Shown here one piece after another: positions 5,118 through 5,988 of a DNA stretch of 5,988 nt. The translations under genes and the position numbers were made by a program. Source of the stretch: Methanobacteriota archaeon (GTDB lineage: Archaea; Altiarchaeota; Altiarchaeia; IMC4; QMZM01); NCBI GenBank assembly GCA_903930485.1, contig CAIYYO010000011.1:1-5988 (forward strand), read 5' to 3'. The notes under the pieces are model-generated. The model was not told the DNA's origin, ran no database searches, and worked only from the letters and a program-made list of their open reading frames with translations. Within the stretch, counting starts at the first letter, position 1; each line of letters begins with the position of its first letter.

Positions 5118-5372
5118 ATGAAGGACTTGAGTACCCTGAACGAAGAGGCGAAGCTCGATTACACGTGCAACTGCCTCGGATGCCCAACCTATATAGAATG
5201 CGGAGAGAAAGATTTCTGCCAGGAATTCGTAGGAAAGAGCAAACAAATACGAAAGGAAAAAGGATGCCTGTGCCCGGGCTGCCCGGTGCAGGATATAAAG
5301 GGGCACAAACGCGTTTATTACTGCTCAAGGGGGCCGATCAAGTACCCTCCTGCAAATAATCAGAAAAAATGA
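5118..5372 (+). CDS. DUF2769 family Cys-rich protein
   Basis: From ATG 5118 this is an 84-residue protein with nine cysteines in two clusters: C-x-C-x2-C-P-T-Y with further Cys at 17, 19, 22, 28 and 34, and 'GCLCPGCPV' (49-57) ending in Tyr-Tyr-Cys69-Ser-Arg-Gly. The phrase pattern C-x-C-P-x-C-P with a closing YYC-x-R-G is the DUF2769 pattern found in archaea, mainly methanogens; no biochemical function is known to me. Metal binding is a reasonable inference. There is no signal peptide. I prefer ATG 5118 because the family core starts near Cys17 and the 14 residues added by an upstream GTG at 5076 overlap the palindromic element and look unlike protein. However, only the GTG start has a Shine-Dalgarno match. 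The stop overlaps the next start as ATGA, so the pair is translationally coupled and probably acts together. Confidence 0.8.
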   Translation: MKDLSTLNEEAKLDYTCNCLGCPTYIECGEKDFCQEFVGKSKQIRKEKGCLCPGCPVQDIKGHKRVYYCSRGPIKYPPANNQKK

Positions 5373-5988
5373 AGCGTTGGAGATGTACTACCTGCGGCTT
5401 CATCCACACCGGCGAAACCCCGCCCGAGGAATGCCCGCAGTGCAGCAGCAATTCCTTGAATTTCGTCAAGGACGTTGATAAGGACAAACTTTTATACGAC
5501 GGAAAAAAGTTCGACGTTTTGCTGATAAACGGAAGCTCTCATAAGGCGCACAACACCAGCTACATCGCAGACAAGGCTGAGGAAGCGCTGAAAAAATCCG
5601 GCACAAGCTACAGGCGCTTCAATCTGTGCGAGCTGGAGATAGACCACTGCTGGTGCTGCTACAGCATGAGGGATTCGGCCTGCACATACCCCTGCCGCAA
5701 TCAGCTTGACGACGCCCCGGCACTGCACGAGATGATCGTCGATTCAAAGGCCGTCCTAATCCTTTCGCCGATCAACTGGAACAACATGTCTGCGCGACTG
5801 AAGGATTTCCTGGACAGGCTGACGTGCATCCAGAACGTCTGCCTTCTCGGAAAAAAGAGCCTGACGGCCGGAAAAGTCGCCGGGATCTTCGTCGACGGGC
5901 ACGAAGACGGCGCGCTCAAGACCGCGATGGACATCTACATCTATTTCCAGCAGATGGGGTATGTGATGGCGCCTTACGGGTTCGGGTA
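5369..5988 (+). CDS. rubredoxin-like zinc/iron knuckle fused to NADPH-dependent FMN reductase-type flavoprotein (3' end outside window)
   Basis: The frame opens with ATG 5369, overlapping the DUF2769 stop by ATGA, and stays open to the window edge (206 residues seen). Residues 4-25, Trp-Arg-Cys-Thr-Thr-Cys-Gly-Phe...Glu-Cys-Pro-Gln-Cys, form a rubredoxin/rubrerythrin-type knuckle with Cys 6, 9, 22 and 25. After a linker, residues 48-206 match the flavodoxin-fold FMN reductase family: strand 'FDVLLINGSS', phosphate loop G-S-S-x-K-x-x-N-T (55-63), and 'SPINWNNMSARLKDFLDRL' (133-151). A cysteine cluster at 94, 96, 97, 105 and 109 sits where iron-sulfur flavoproteins carry a cluster motif. Likely role: electron transfer from NAD(P)H or reduced carriers through FMN, perhaps in oxygen or peroxide defence; the substrate cannot be read from sequence. 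The partner DUF2769 protein may be its metal or electron partner (inference). Confidence 0.85.
   Translation, partial: MKRWRCTTCGFIHTGETPPEECPQCSSNSLNFVKDVDKDKLLYDGKKFDVLLINGSSHKAHNTSYIADKAEEALKKSGTSYRRFNLCELEIDHCWCCYSMRDSACTYPCRNQLDDAPALHEMIVDSKAVLILSPINWNNMSARLKDFLDRLTCIQNVCLLGKKSLTAGKVAGIFVDGHEDGALKTAMDIYIYFQQMGYVMAPYGFG

Noticed and set aside
1..5988. CRISPR array, insertion sequence with transposase, or defence system
   Set aside because: No regularly spaced direct repeats, no transposase or nuclease gene, and no target duplications were found; the genes are mainly single housekeeping functions.

Overview
The window reads as archaeal chromosome. The evidence is an archaeal/eukaryotic RNase P protein subunit (Rpp30/Rnp3), a diphthamide-synthesis ATP pyrophosphatase (Dph6 type), a DUF2769 protein (a family I know mainly from methanogens and other archaea), frequent ATA, AGA and AGG codons, and TATA-like boxes about 25-30 bp upstream of start codons with almost no Shine-Dalgarno sites. 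The last point suggests mostly leaderless transcripts. The lineage cannot be fixed from 6 kb; an uncultured archaeon, possibly DPANN-like, is a guess based on the compact layout and the Cys-rich secreted pilin-like protein.

Layout. 2-466 (+) is the C-terminal end of an M16-type zinc peptidase-family protein entering from the left. 483-1988 (-) is a 501-residue secreted protein with a signal peptide, 46 cysteines, and a two-helix segment resembling type IV secretion pilins (VirB2/TrbC-like) between two disulfide-type domains. It diverges from rnp3 (2060-2845, +). A 40-residue eight-cysteine mini-protein follows at 2892-3014 (+) with its own TATA box. dapB (3034-3840, -) converges on it and diverges from a short purE-like gene (3861-4247, +) across only 20 bp. 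purE overlaps the end of dph6 (4242-4931, -) tail to tail by 6 bp. The largest non-coding stretch (4932-5117, 186 bp) holds a perfect GC-rich hairpin, a 13-bp inverted repeat enclosing further pairable segments, and the only strong Shine-Dalgarno-like sequence in the window. It ends at the ATG of a DUF2769 protein (5118-5372, +), which overlaps by ATGA with a rubredoxin-like/flavodoxin-fold oxidoreductase (5369 to the right edge).

Function. Most genes are single housekeeping functions in alternating orientation (tRNA processing, lysine/diaminopimelate synthesis, purine synthesis, EF-2 modification), so they are not one pathway. The only clear operon is DUF2769 plus the rubredoxin-like flavoprotein, probably a small redox module. 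The least explained items are the pilin-like Cys-rich surface protein, the 40-residue Cys-rich protein, the structured leader at 5027-5117, and the mixed-signature PurE.
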